From NCBI GenBank assembly GCA_900757185.1, contig CAAEMX010000037.1:1-13399 (forward strand): 13,399 nucleotides of DNA, in the 5' to 3' direction. The notes under the pieces were generated by a model. It was given only the letters and a program-made list of their open reading frames with translations. It was not told where the DNA came from and did no database searches. Made by a program: the position numbers and the translations under genes. Origin of the DNA: an uncultured Collinsella sp. Its GTDB lineage: Bacteria; Actinomycetota; Coriobacteriia; Coriobacteriales; Coriobacteriaceae. Below, piece after piece: positions 1 to 7,795 of the stretch; position 1 is the first letter of the stretch, and the number at the start of each line of letters is the position of its first letter.

Positions 1-34
1 CGCGACCGACGCCCAGCCCGTCTACCCACACACC

Positions 35-910
35 ATGCGCCTGCAGCGCTTTTTGGCGCGCGCGGGCGTGGCAAGCCGCCGCGGCTCGGAGGACCTGATG
101 ACCGCCGGCCGCGTGACCGTCAACGGCCAGGTCGCGACCGAACTGGGCACCAAGGTCGACGTCGACCGCGACCATATCGAGGTCGACGGCATGCCCGTCA
201 AGCTTAACCAGGGTGCCGTGTACCTAATGCTCTACAAGCCGACCGGCTACCTCACCACCATGAGCGATCCGCAGGAGCGCCCCTGCGTGGCCGACCTGGT
301 CCCGCGCGACCGCTTTCCGGGGCTCTTCCCGGTGGGCCGCCTGGACCGCGACACCACGGGCCTTTTGCTCTTTACCACCGACGGCGACCTGTCGCAGGAT
401 CTGCTGCACCCCAGCAAGCACGTCTACAAGACCTACCAGGCGCTCGTAGATGGCCACCTGACCGATCGCGACTTGGAACCGCTCCGCCGCGGCATCGAGC
501 TCGACGACGGCCTGTGCCAGCCGGCGATCTGCCGCGTCATCAACGCGCGCGAAGCCGAGGCCGTGGCTCCGCAGGGCGTAAAGCCCGGCACCACCGCCGT
601 GGAGGTCATCATCCGCGAGGGCCGCAAGAACCAGGTCAAGCGCATGCTGAGCAAGATCCACCACCCGGTGATCCGCCTGCATCGCTGCAACTTCGCCGGC
701 CTGGAACTCAAGGACGTGGCCAAGGGCTCGTGGCGCGAGCTCACCGAGCGCGAAGTGCAGATCCTCAAGGCCGGCGGCACCCCGCCCAAGCAGGCCGCAT
801 CCAAGCGCGGCACCGCGCCGGCGACCAACACCGCGAGCCGCACGCGCCACCACGGCAGCCACGGCTCCGCGCCCAAGCGCAACACCTACCGCGAGCGCTA
901 CACGGGCTAA
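35..910 (+). CDS. rluB: 23S rRNA pseudouridine synthase, RsuA/RluB family
   Basis: Isomerises a specific uridine to pseudouridine in ribosomal RNA; by family this is probably the RluB site in the large-subunit RNA peptidyl-transferase region. Residues 1-48 form an S4 RNA-binding domain opening with MRLQRFLARAGVASRR, the usual N-terminus of the family, and this supports the ATG at 35. The catalytic block is GRLDRDTTGLLL at 101-112, with nucleophile Asp104. A further family block, GRKNQVKRML, lies near 197-206. After about residue 245 comes a low-complexity tail rich in Lys, Arg, Ala, Thr and His with no known fold. Length 291 aa is typical. No Shine-Dalgarno is visible upstream and the frame is open to the window edge, so the true start could lie further upstream. 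The RsuA/RluB/RluE/RluF subtype is inferred from overall similarity. The next gene begins 66 nt downstream. Confidence 0.9.
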   Translation: MRLQRFLARAGVASRRGSEDLMTAGRVTVNGQVATELGTKVDVDRDHIEVDGMPVKLNQGAVYLMLYKPTGYLTTMSDPQERPCVADLVPRDRFPGLFPVGRLDRDTTGLLLFTTDGDLSQDLLHPSKHVYKTYQALVDGHLTDRDLEPLRRGIELDDGLCQPAICRVINAREAEAVAPQGVKPGTTAVEVIIREGRKNQVKRMLSKIHHPVIRLHRCNFAGLELKDVAKGSWRELTEREVQILKAGGTPPKQAASKRGTAPATNTASRTRHHGSHGSAPKRNTYRERYTG

Positions 911-976
911 GCAATCCGCCGCGCCCCGACGCCCGCGAACCATACCAGCACGTCAACCACCGAAAGGAAGTATTGC

Positions 977-1663
977 ATGATCGTCGCCATCGACGGCCCC
1001 GCCGGTTCCGGCAAGTCCACCATCGCCAAGGAGATCGCCCGCCAGCTGGGCTTTAACAAGCTCGACACGGGCGCTATGTATCGCGCTGTCACCTTCGCCG
1101 CGCTCGACCGCGGCATCGATCTGGACGACGAGGCAGCCATCGACGCCCTCGCCGAGCAGATCGAGATCCGCTTTACCAACGGCACCGGCGAGGACACGCG
1201 CCTGACCATCGACGGTGCGGATGCCTCGGCCGCCATCCGCACCCCGCAGGTCGACGCCAACGTGTCCAAGGTCTCGGCCTACCCGGGCGTGCGCGCCGCC
1301 ATGCTCATCCATCAGCGCCGCGCCGCCGAGGACCGCGATATCGTGGCCGAGGGTCGCGACATCGGTACCGTCGTGTTCCCCAATGCGCAGGTCAAGGTGT
1401 TCCTGACCGCCGACCCGCGCGAGCGCGCCCGCCGCCGCGTGCTGCAGCGCCACCAAAACGACGCCCAGCCGCTTACTGCCGAGCAGCTCGAGGCCGAGGT
1501 CGATGAGACCCTCGACGCCCTCAAGCGGCGCGACAAGCTCGACAGCAGCCGCGAGGTCGCACCGCTCGTGCCCGCCGAGGACGCCGTGCACGTCGACTCC
1601 ACCGCCCACACCATCGACGAGGTCGTCTCGATAATCGAGGACCTCATCAACCAAAGGAGGTAG
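977..1663 (+). CDS. cmk: (d)CMP kinase
   Basis: Cytidylate kinase transfers the ATP gamma-phosphate to CMP or dCMP, recycling them toward CTP and dCTP in the cytoplasm. The P-loop GPAGSGKST is at residues 7-15. It is followed by LDTGAMYRA (29-37), the CMP-binding block EGRDIGTVVFP (125-135), the LID arginines RERARRR (148-154) and RDKLDSSREVAPL (185-197), all in the order expected for Cmk. Length 228 aa matches the family. The ATG at 977 is preceded by GAAAGGAAG at about 960-968, a good ribosome binding site, and begins directly at the P-loop strand. The stop codon sits 3 nt before the next gene, whose Shine-Dalgarno lies inside the end of cmk, so the two are probably translated from one mRNA. 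In many Gram-positive bacteria cmk is close to der and plsC, as here. Confidence 0.97.
   Translation: MIVAIDGPAGSGKSTIAKEIARQLGFNKLDTGAMYRAVTFAALDRGIDLDDEAAIDALAEQIEIRFTNGTGEDTRLTIDGADASAAIRTPQVDANVSKVSAYPGVRAAMLIHQRRAAEDRDIVAEGRDIGTVVFPNAQVKVFLTADPRERARRRVLQRHQNDAQPLTAEQLEAEVDETLDALKRRDKLDSSREVAPLVPAEDAVHVDSTAHTIDEVVSIIEDLINQRR
1653..1660 (+). promoter_or_regulatory. Ribosome binding site of the plsC-like gene, inside the end of cmk
   Basis: AAAGGAGG is a near-perfect Shine-Dalgarno, 6 nt before the ATG at 1667, and it overlaps the last codons of cmk. It fixes the start of the acyltransferase gene and implies that both genes share a transcript. Confidence 0.85.
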
Positions 1664-1666
1664 CCC

Positions 1667-2395
1667 ATGCGCCTGTTTAAGCAGACGCCCGAGGATTATT
1701 ACAACGCCCCCTACGCCGAGTTCCCAGCGCTCATCCGCGCCGTCGTCGTGGTAGTCATGGCTATTCTGTGGGTCTTCTCCAAGCTCATGTGGCGTTGGAA
1801 GGTCGAGGACGCCGACCTGCTGTTTGAGCGCCAGGAAGGCCGCGGCAGCGTGGTCATCTGCAACCACACCTCGATGGCCGAACTCTTGGCCGTGGAGACG
1901 GCACTGTTCTTTGGCGGCCGCCGCATCCGCCCCATCTTTAAGTCCGAGTTTGCCAAGAGCAAGATTGTGCGTTGGGCCTTTAGCCGCGTGGGCGGCATTC
2001 CCGTCGAGCGTGGCACCGCCGACATGAAGTGCCTGCGTGCCGCTCAGCATGCGTTGCAACGCGGCGAGGACGTCTTGATCTTCCCCGAGGGCACGCGCAT
2101 CCGCTCGCGCGAGATCAAGCCCGAGGTCCATGGCGGCTTTGCGCTCATCGCCCAGATGGGTAAGGCACCCGTCAACCCGCTCGCCATTTGTGGCTGGTCC
2201 GACATCACGCCCAAAGGCAAAAAGCTCATGCGCCCCAAGAAGTGCTGGATCCGTGCCGGCAAGGCCATCTCGCTATCCGATGCTCCGGCCGAGCTCAAGC
2301 GCAAGGAGCGCCTGGCATGGTTTGAGTCCGAGGCCATGAACCGGGTCTACGCCATGCGCGACGAACTGTGCGCCGAGCATCCGGGCAGGTTCTAG
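1667..2395 (+). CDS. plsC: PlsC-family 1-acyl-sn-glycerol-3-phosphate acyltransferase with an HX4E motif
   Basis: Expected to acylate lysophosphatidate at sn-2 to give phosphatidate at the inner face of the membrane. A hydrophobic segment at about residues 22-42 probably anchors it. Acyltransferase block I is NHTSMAE at 66-72, so the catalytic His67 is followed four residues later by Glu72 rather than the usual Asp. Block II is GGIPVERG at 109-116, block III is FPEGTR at 139-144 and block IV is VNPLAICGW at about 169-177. Length 242 aa is normal. The start is fixed by the strong Shine-Dalgarno at 1653-1660. PlsY and GpsA, the preceding steps of phosphatidate synthesis, are encoded downstream in the same operon, which supports the PlsC role. 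A different acyl acceptor cannot be excluded given the unusual Glu. Confidence 0.9.
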   Translation: MRLFKQTPEDYYNAPYAEFPALIRAVVVVVMAILWVFSKLMWRWKVEDADLLFERQEGRGSVVICNHTSMAELLAVETALFFGGRRIRPIFKSEFAKSKIVRWAFSRVGGIPVERGTADMKCLRAAQHALQRGEDVLIFPEGTRIRSREIKPEVHGGFALIAQMGKAPVNPLAICGWSDITPKGKKLMRPKKCWIRAGKAISLSDAPAELKRKERLAWFESEAMNRVYAMRDELCAEHPGRF

Positions 2396-2397
2396 CC

Positions 2398-3294
2398 ATG
2401 GGTGAGAACGTTATGAATACCGCTGCGGCCGCCGCTGAGGAGATCGTCCCCACCATCGAGATCGCCGCGCATGCCGGCACCTGCTACGGCGTTCAGCGCG
2501 CGCTCGACATGGCACTGGCCGCCGCGCCGCAGGCAGGGGAGAGCGCTCAAGTCCACACCCTGGGCCCGCTCATCCATAACCCCATCGTGGTGCGCGAGCT
2601 CGCCGAGTCAGGCGTCGGTCTGGCCGAGACCTTGGACGACGCCGCGTCGGGCACCGTGATCATCCGCGCGCACGGCGTGGTGCCGCAGGTCATCGATGCC
2701 GCTCGCGAGCGCGGTCTCGATGTGGTCGACGCCACCTGCCCCTACGTAAAGAAGGTCCACGTGGCGGCCGAGCGCCTGGTGCGCGAGGGCTACCGCGTAA
2801 TCGTCGTGGGCGAGCCGGGCCACCCCGAGGTCGAGGGCATTCTGGGCCACGCCGGTGATGACGCTCAAGTCGTGAGCTGTGCCGCCGACGCCGACGAGCT
2901 GACGCTCAAGGGCAAGGTGGGCCTGGTTGTGCAGACCACCCAGACCGCGCAGAACCTGGCCGAAGTCGTGGCCTCCCTCACCCCGCGCGTGCAGGAACTG
3001 CGTGTGATCAACACCATTTGCGCAGCCACGAGCGAGCGCCAGCAGGCAGCCGCAACCCTCGCCAACCGCTGCGACTGCATGGTCGTCGTGGGCGGCAAAA
3101 ATTCGGGCAACACGCGTCGCCTGGCACAGATCTGCGCTGATGCCTGTGAGCACACACATCACATCGAGGAAGCCTCCGAGCTCGAGGCCGCATGGTTTGC
3201 CAGCGCACGCCACATCGGCATCACCGCCGGAGCCTCCACCCCGCAAGAACACATCGAACGCGCCGTCGAGCGCATCAAGGAGCTTTGCCGCTAA
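2398..3294 (+). CDS. ispH: 4-hydroxy-3-methylbut-2-enyl diphosphate reductase
   Basis: Last enzyme of the MEP isoprenoid pathway. It reduces HMBPP to isopentenyl and dimethylallyl diphosphate using a [4Fe-4S] cluster. The three cluster cysteines are visible with the start used here: Cys29 in GTCYGVQRA, Cys114 in DATCPYVKKVH and Cys208 in NTICAATSERQ. Diphosphate-binding and catalytic blocks are also present: HTLGPLIHNP, IRAHG, GHPEVEG with the proton-donor Glu, QTT, and KNSGNTRRL. Length 298 aa is typical. Three in-frame ATGs occur. The one at 2368 would overlap plsC by 28 nt and is unlikely. The one at 2398 follows the plsC stop by 2 nt, and the one at 2413 has GGGTGAG at a good distance, so either is possible. 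The divergent N-terminus gives no help. The downstream gene starts 2 nt after the stop. Confidence 0.96.
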   Translation: MGENVMNTAAAAAEEIVPTIEIAAHAGTCYGVQRALDMALAAAPQAGESAQVHTLGPLIHNPIVVRELAESGVGLAETLDDAASGTVIIRAHGVVPQVIDAARERGLDVVDATCPYVKKVHVAAERLVREGYRVIVVGEPGHPEVEGILGHAGDDAQVVSCAADADELTLKGKVGLVVQTTQTAQNLAEVVASLTPRVQELRVINTICAATSERQQAAATLANRCDCMVVVGGKNSGNTRRLAQICADACEHTHHIEEASELEAAWFASARHIGITAGASTPQEHIERAVERIKELCR

Positions 3295-3296
3295 TC

Positions 3297-4739
3297 ATGG
3301 ACCAGACCGTACCCGCATACGCCGCCGAGGTGGCCGATTACGGGCGCAGCCGCGACCCCGAGCCGGGTGAGGGCGCGCTCGTTAAAAACGTGCGCCCCGA
3401 ATCGCCCGCATGGGATGTGGGTATCGAGCCGGGCATGCGCGTGCTCACGGTCAACGGCGAACAGCTGACCGATATGATCGTGTGGCTCTGGGAGGCCGAC
3501 GACGACACCGTCGGGCTGGAGGTATTCGATCCGCGCGACGGCACCGTCACCCCCGTTGAGCTCGATCGTTTTCCCGGCGAGGACTGGGGCTTGGAGTTCG
3601 ATGGCCCCATCTTCGACGGCATGCGCACCTGTGTAAACGCCTGCGTATTCTGCTTTATGACGATGCTGCCCAAGGGCGGTCGCTCCACGCTCTATATCCG
3701 CGACGACGACTATCGCCTGAGCTTTTTGCAGGGCAACTTTGTCACGCTGACCAACCTTTCCGACGAGGACGTGCAAAACGTCATCGACCGCAACATGAGC
3801 CCCATGAACGTGTCGGTCCACGCCGTGAGTCCCGACGTCCGCCGCCGCATGATGGGCCGCAACGCCCAGCGCGGCATGGACGTGCTCGAGGCCATCATGG
3901 CCGCCGGCATCGAGATCCACGCGCAGATTGTGTTGTGCCCCGGCATGAACGACGGCGAGGAGCTGGAAAAGACCCTACGCTTTTGCGAGGATCACGAGCA
4001 GATCACGAGCCTGGGCATTGTGCCGCTCGGTTTTACCAAGCACCAGAATCGTTTTAGCTGGTCCTACAGCGACAAGCCCGAGCTGGCGCGCGAGACCATT
4101 ACCATGATCCGACCCTTCCAGGATCGCGCGTACGAGCGCTTTGGTCGCCACACGTTCCAGATGAGCGACGAGTTCTATCTGGACGCCGGCATCGAGCCGC
4201 CCGAGGCCGATTTCTACGATGGCTACCCGCAGTACTACGACGGCATCGGCATGATCCGCTCGTATCTGGACGAGACAGATGATGTCCTTGCCGCCGACGC
4301 CGAGCGCCTTGCCCGCGTTCGCAAGGCTATGGCCGCCCGCGACCAACACCTGGTATGTCTTTCCGGCGCCAGCGCGCGCGATACGGTCGCGCGCTTTGTG
4401 GAATCGCCGCACGGCCTCGCCGGCACCGTCACAGCCATCAAAAACCGCTACTTTGGCGGCAACGTGGACGTGACCGGACTCATCGTCGCCTGCGACATTC
4501 TGGAGCAGCTGCCGCAAGATCTGTCGGGGGTTATGCTCTTTGTGCCTAAGCTCATGTTCAACGCTGACGGCATGACGCTTGACGAGTATCATCGTGACGA
4601 TTTACTCGCAAGCCTTACCAGTCGCGGCGCCGAGGTTCATGTGGTGTCGACCATGCCGCATGAGCTGCTCGATACCCTGGAGCACATCCTTGGCATTGTG
4701 CCTGCCGACTCTACTAACTCCGCTGACCCTACCCATTAA
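3297..4739 (+). CDS. PDZ / radical SAM / DUF512 domain protein, function unknown
   Basis: A protein of 480 aa. A PDZ-like domain lies at about residues 26-65 (VRPESPAWDVGIEPGMRVL followed by VNG). A radical-SAM-like core follows, with the cluster motif CVNACVFC at 112-119 (CX3CX2C; Cys112, Cys116, Cys119). Next come DDDYRLSFLQGNF (136-148) and a block containing SPMNVSVHAVSP (168-179), then a DUF512 C-terminal region. This is the family annotated as DUF512 or TIGR03279 putative radical-SAM Fe-S protein, widespread in Firmicutes, Actinobacteria and Cyanobacteria and often next to der. No reaction is known to me. The ATG at 3297 is chosen because it follows the ispH stop by 2 nt and begins before the PDZ domain; an upstream ATG at 3192 would add 35 Arg/His-rich residues read out of frame through ispH. 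The nearest Shine-Dalgarno-like AAGGAG (3277-3282) is too far away, so re-initiation after ispH is likely. Confidence 0.9.
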   Translation: MDQTVPAYAAEVADYGRSRDPEPGEGALVKNVRPESPAWDVGIEPGMRVLTVNGEQLTDMIVWLWEADDDTVGLEVFDPRDGTVTPVELDRFPGEDWGLEFDGPIFDGMRTCVNACVFCFMTMLPKGGRSTLYIRDDDYRLSFLQGNFVTLTNLSDEDVQNVIDRNMSPMNVSVHAVSPDVRRRMMGRNAQRGMDVLEAIMAAGIEIHAQIVLCPGMNDGEELEKTLRFCEDHEQITSLGIVPLGFTKHQNRFSWSYSDKPELARETITMIRPFQDRAYERFGRHTFQMSDEFYLDAGIEPPEADFYDGYPQYYDGIGMIRSYLDETDDVLAADAERLARVRKAMAARDQHLVCLSGASARDTVARFVESPHGLAGTVTAIKNRYFGGNVDVTGLIVACDILEQLPQDLSGVMLFVPKLMFNADGMTLDEYHRDDLLASLTSRGAEVHVVSTMPHELLDTLEHILGIVPADSTNSADPTH

Positions 4740-4745
4740 AGGAGA
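4738..4745 (+). promoter_or_regulatory. Ribosome binding site of der
   Basis: AAAGGAGA begins at the stop codon of the preceding gene and lies 4-5 nt before the ATG at 4750. It decides in favour of this start over an in-frame ATG at 4579, which would add 57 unrelated residues overlapping the DUF512 gene. Confidence 0.8.
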
Positions 4746-4749
4746 GCAG

Positions 4750-6084
4750 ATGAAACCTATCGTCGCCGTCGTCGGACGCCCCAACGTGGGCAAGTCCACG
4801 CTCGTCAACCGCCTGGCCCAGACTTCGGACGCCATCGTCCACGAGTCCCGCGGCGTCACGCGCGACCGCTCGTACCACACGGCCGATTGGAACGGCCGCG
4901 AGTTCACCATCGTCGACACGGGCGGTATCGAGCCACTCAAGAGCGACGACGTCTTTGCCACGTCCATCCGCGACCAGGCACTCGCCGCCGCCGAGGAAGC
5001 CGCCGTCATCCTGTTTGTGGTCGACGGCCGCACCGGCGTCACCGAGGAGGACGAGTCGGTCGCCCGCATGCTCAAGCGCTGCGACAAGCCGGTCTTTCTG
5101 CTGGTGAACAAGCTCGACAACCCCGATCGCGAGAACGACAGCATCTGGGAGTTCTATTCGCTCGGCATCGGCGAGCCCACGCCGCTCTCGGCCCTGCATG
5201 GCCATGGCACGGGCGACCTGCTCGACGACATCGTGGCCCTGTTGCCCGAGGAGGAGGACGAGGTCGCCGACGAGTTCCCCGACGCGCTGAACGTCGCCAT
5301 TATCGGCCTCCCCAATGCCGGCAAGTCATCGCTGTTCAACCGCATCCTGGGTGCCGACCGCTCCATCGTGTCGAATATCGCCGGCACGACGCGCGACGCC
5401 ATCGACACGGTCGTCGAGCGCAACGGCAAGCACTACCGCATGGTCGATACCGCGGGCATCCGTAAAAAGAGCACCGTGTACGAGAACATTGAGTACTACT
5501 CCATGGTCCGTGGCCTGCGCGCCATCGACCGCGCCGACGTGGCGTTGCTTGTCGTCGACGCCTCCGTGGGCGTTACCGAGCAGGATCAGAAGGTCATGGG
5601 TCTTGCCATCGAGCGCGGCTGCGCCATCGTGGTGCTTCTCAACAAGTGGGACCTGCTCGACGATGACCGCAAGCGCGAGGCCTGCATGGAGACCGTCGAC
5701 CGCCGTCTGGGCGTCATGGCTCCCTGGGCCCAGTACCTGCGTATCTCGGCCCTGACCGGTCGCAGCGTCGAGAAGATCTGGGCGATGGTCGACGCTGCCG
5801 AGAAGACGCGTTCGCAAAAGATCAGCACCTCGCGCCTCAATACGTTCCTCACCGACCTGCGCGAGTTTGGCCACACCGTAGTGGACGGCAAGCGCCGCCT
5901 GCGCATGCACTACGTGACCCAGACGGGCGTCAACCCGCCGACGTTTACGTTCTTTGTCAACCACAGCGACCTGGTCAACGACACCTACCAGCGCTATGTC
6001 GAGAACCGCATGCGCTCGACCTTCGACTTTGCCGGTACGCCCATCCGACTCTTCTTTAGGAAGAAGGAACAGAAGGATGCATAA
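4750..6084 (+). CDS. der: Ribosome biogenesis GTPase Der (EngA)
   Basis: Essential GTPase with two tandem G domains that assists late assembly of the 50S ribosomal subunit. The first G domain has GRPNVGKST (9-17), DTGG (56-59) and NKLD (120-123). The second has GLPNAGKSS (186-194), DTAG (233-236) and NKWD (298-301). A KH-like RNA-contacting domain fills about residues 355-440 and ends in a basic tail, RKKEQKDA. Between the G domains lies an acidic linker (about 165-177), as usual for Der. Length 444 aa is normal. The start is supported by the Shine-Dalgarno at 4738-4745 and because the protein then begins directly with the first beta strand, MKPIVAVVGRPN. The 3' end overlaps plsY by 8 nt, so plsY translation is probably coupled to der. 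Confidence 0.98.
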   Translation: MKPIVAVVGRPNVGKSTLVNRLAQTSDAIVHESRGVTRDRSYHTADWNGREFTIVDTGGIEPLKSDDVFATSIRDQALAAAEEAAVILFVVDGRTGVTEEDESVARMLKRCDKPVFLLVNKLDNPDRENDSIWEFYSLGIGEPTPLSALHGHGTGDLLDDIVALLPEEEDEVADEFPDALNVAIIGLPNAGKSSLFNRILGADRSIVSNIAGTTRDAIDTVVERNGKHYRMVDTAGIRKKSTVYENIEYYSMVRGLRAIDRADVALLVVDASVGVTEQDQKVMGLAIERGCAIVVLLNKWDLLDDDRKREACMETVDRRLGVMAPWAQYLRISALTGRSVEKIWAMVDAAEKTRSQKISTSRLNTFLTDLREFGHTVVDGKRRLRMHYVTQTGVNPPTFTFFVNHSDLVNDTYQRYVENRMRSTFDFAGTPIRLFFRKKEQKDA

Positions 6085-6760
6085 TCCGATTCTGCTGACC
6101 GCCATTTGCGCCGTGGCCTCGTTCTTTATCGGAGCGATTCCGTTTGGCCTGATCCTGGGCCGCGTGTTTAACCACACGGACATTCGCAAGGCGGGCTCCG
6201 GCAACATCGGCACCACCAACGCGCTGCGCGTGGCCGGCCCCAAGGTGGCCGCGCTCACGCTGCTGCTCGACTGCCTTAAGGGCGCCATCTGCGTCCTTAT
6301 CGCCCGTCCGCTCATCGCCGATCTGGGCTATGGTTTTCCGCCGAACATCATGGCACCTGGAGCCCCCGGCGACTGGATGCTCGGCGTCATTTGCCTCGCT
6401 GCCGTGTGGGGACACATCTTTTCTCCCTATCTCAACTTCCATGGCGGCAAGGGTATCGCCGTGGGCTTGGGCGTGATTCTTGCCTGGTACTGGCCCATTG
6501 GCCTGTCGCTGTTGGGCATGTTTATCGTGGCCGTCGCCATCACCAAGTATGTGTCGGTGGGCTCGCTTGCCGCCGCCATCGGTCTTCCTATCGCTGCCTG
6601 CGCGGTCTTTCCGTACAGCAGCCTGGGTCTCAAGTTCTGCATGGCGATGATCGGCATCACCGTGGTGTGGGCCCATCGCTCGAATATCCAAAAGCTCATG
6701 GCCGGTAAGGAGTCCAAGCTCTCGTTTACCAAGCGCGTCACCGAGCCCGACGATAAGTAG
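6077..6760 (+). CDS. plsY: Acyl-phosphate:glycerol-3-phosphate acyltransferase
   Basis: Integral membrane enzyme that acylates sn-1 of glycerol-3-phosphate using acyl-phosphate (made by PlsX) to form lysophosphatidate. The three cytoplasmic PlsY motifs are present: GSGNIGTTNALR at 40-51, FHGGKGIA at 121-128, and HRSNIQKLMAGKESKL at 200-215. Between them are hydrophobic stretches for five or more membrane spans, such as residues 5-30, 53-80, 101-115, 128-155 and 160-199. Length 227 aa is slightly longer than the usual 195-215 aa. The ATG at 6077 overlaps the end of der by 8 nt and has AAGGA at 6064-6068 with good spacing; an in-frame start at 5954 would read 41 non-membrane residues inside der and is rejected. 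gpsA, which makes the substrate glycerol-3-phosphate, follows 9 nt after the stop. PlsX is not in this window. Confidence 0.97.
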   Translation: MHNPILLTAICAVASFFIGAIPFGLILGRVFNHTDIRKAGSGNIGTTNALRVAGPKVAALTLLLDCLKGAICVLIARPLIADLGYGFPPNIMAPGAPGDWMLGVICLAAVWGHIFSPYLNFHGGKGIAVGLGVILAWYWPIGLSLLGMFIVAVAITKYVSVGSLAAAIGLPIAACAVFPYSSLGLKFCMAMIGITVVWAHRSNIQKLMAGKESKLSFTKRVTEPDDK

Positions 6761-6769
6761 GAGAGAGTC

Positions 6770-7777
6770 ATGAATGTTGCGCTGATTGGCTCAGGCTCCT
6801 GGGGAACCGCCGTCGCCGGCCTTGCCGCCGCGCGCGCCGAGCGCGTGACCATGTGGGCCCACAGCGAGCAGACGGCCGCCGGCATTAACGGCGAGCACCG
6901 TAATCCCCGCTATCTGGTGGACTACGTGCTGCCGGAAAACGTTGTCGCCACGACGGGCTTGGCCCAGGCGCTCGACGGTTCCGATGCGATCATCTTTGCC
7001 GTGCCCTCCACGCACCTTCGCAGCGTGTGCCACCAGGCCGCGCCCTTTATCGCCGCCGACACCCCGGTGCTGTGCCTCACCAAGGGCATTGAGCCCGAGT
7101 CCGGCCTACTCATGAGCGAGGTCATCGCCAGCGAGATCGGCAACGAGGCGCGCGTGGCGGCGCTCTCGGGCCCCAACCATGCCGAGGAGATCTGCCGCGG
7201 CGGACTTTCTGCCGCCGTCATCGCCAGCAAAGACCAACAGGTAGGGGAGACCTTTAAGGAGCTGCTGCTTTCCACGGCCTTCCGCATCTACCTGTCGCAG
7301 GATATGACGGGCGTCGAGGTCTGCGGCGCCATGAAAAACGTCATCGCCATCGTGTGCGGCATCTCCGCCGGCTCGGGTGCGGGCGATAACACGCTCGCCC
7401 TTATCATGACGCGCGGCCTGGCCGAGATCAGCCGCCTGGTGCACGCCCGCGGCGGACAGGCCATGACCTGCATGGGGCTTGCCGGCATGGGTGACCTTAT
7501 CGCCACCTGCACTTCGGAGCATTCGCGCAACCGCACCTTTGGCTACGAGTTCGCTCATGGCGTGTCGCTCGAAGAGTACCAGGCACGCACGCATATGGTG
7601 GTCGAGGGTGCCGTTGCGGCCCGTAGCGTCAGCGAGCTCGCCCGTTCACTGGGCGTAGACATTCCGCTCACCTTTGCCGTGGAGCAAACGCTCTACAACG
7701 GTGTTACTTTGGATAGGGCGCTCGAGATTCTCACCGACCGCGTCCCCTCTCAAGAGTTCTACGGACTCGCCGACTAG
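6770..7777 (+). CDS. gpsA: NAD(P)-dependent glycerol-3-phosphate dehydrogenase
   Basis: Reduces dihydroxyacetone phosphate to sn-glycerol-3-phosphate, the backbone for phospholipids. The Rossmann dinucleotide loop is GSGSWG at residues 7-12 near the N-terminus. Family blocks follow in order: FAVPSTHLR, LTKGIEP (Lys105), LSGPNHAEE (132-140), GAMKNVIAI with catalytic Lys189, GDNTLALIMTRGLAE, and GLAGMGDLIATCTS followed by SRNRTFG. Length 335 aa matches the family (about 330-340). The start is supported by AGGAGAGAG directly upstream (6759-6767) and by the Rossmann strand beginning at residue 2. It lies 9 nt after plsY, the enzyme that uses its product, a functional pair seen in many Gram-positive genomes. 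rpe follows after 18 nt. Confidence 0.98.
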   Translation: MNVALIGSGSWGTAVAGLAAARAERVTMWAHSEQTAAGINGEHRNPRYLVDYVLPENVVATTGLAQALDGSDAIIFAVPSTHLRSVCHQAAPFIAADTPVLCLTKGIEPESGLLMSEVIASEIGNEARVAALSGPNHAEEICRGGLSAAVIASKDQQVGETFKELLLSTAFRIYLSQDMTGVEVCGAMKNVIAIVCGISAGSGAGDNTLALIMTRGLAEISRLVHARGGQAMTCMGLAGMGDLIATCTSEHSRNRTFGYEFAHGVSLEEYQARTHMVVEGAVAARSVSELARSLGVDIPLTFAVEQTLYNGVTLDRALEILTDRVPSQEFYGLAD

Positions 7778-7795
7778 CGCAGAAAGGCTACTAAC

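Noticed and set aside
953..2131. Minus-strand open frame of 392 codons opposite cmk and plsC
   Set aside because: It shadows two confident + strand genes, has low-complexity composition and no recognisable motif.
5326..6315. Minus-strand open frame of 329 codons opposite der and plsY
   Set aside because: Antisense to Der G2/KH and PlsY, which are clearly real. No independent coding evidence.
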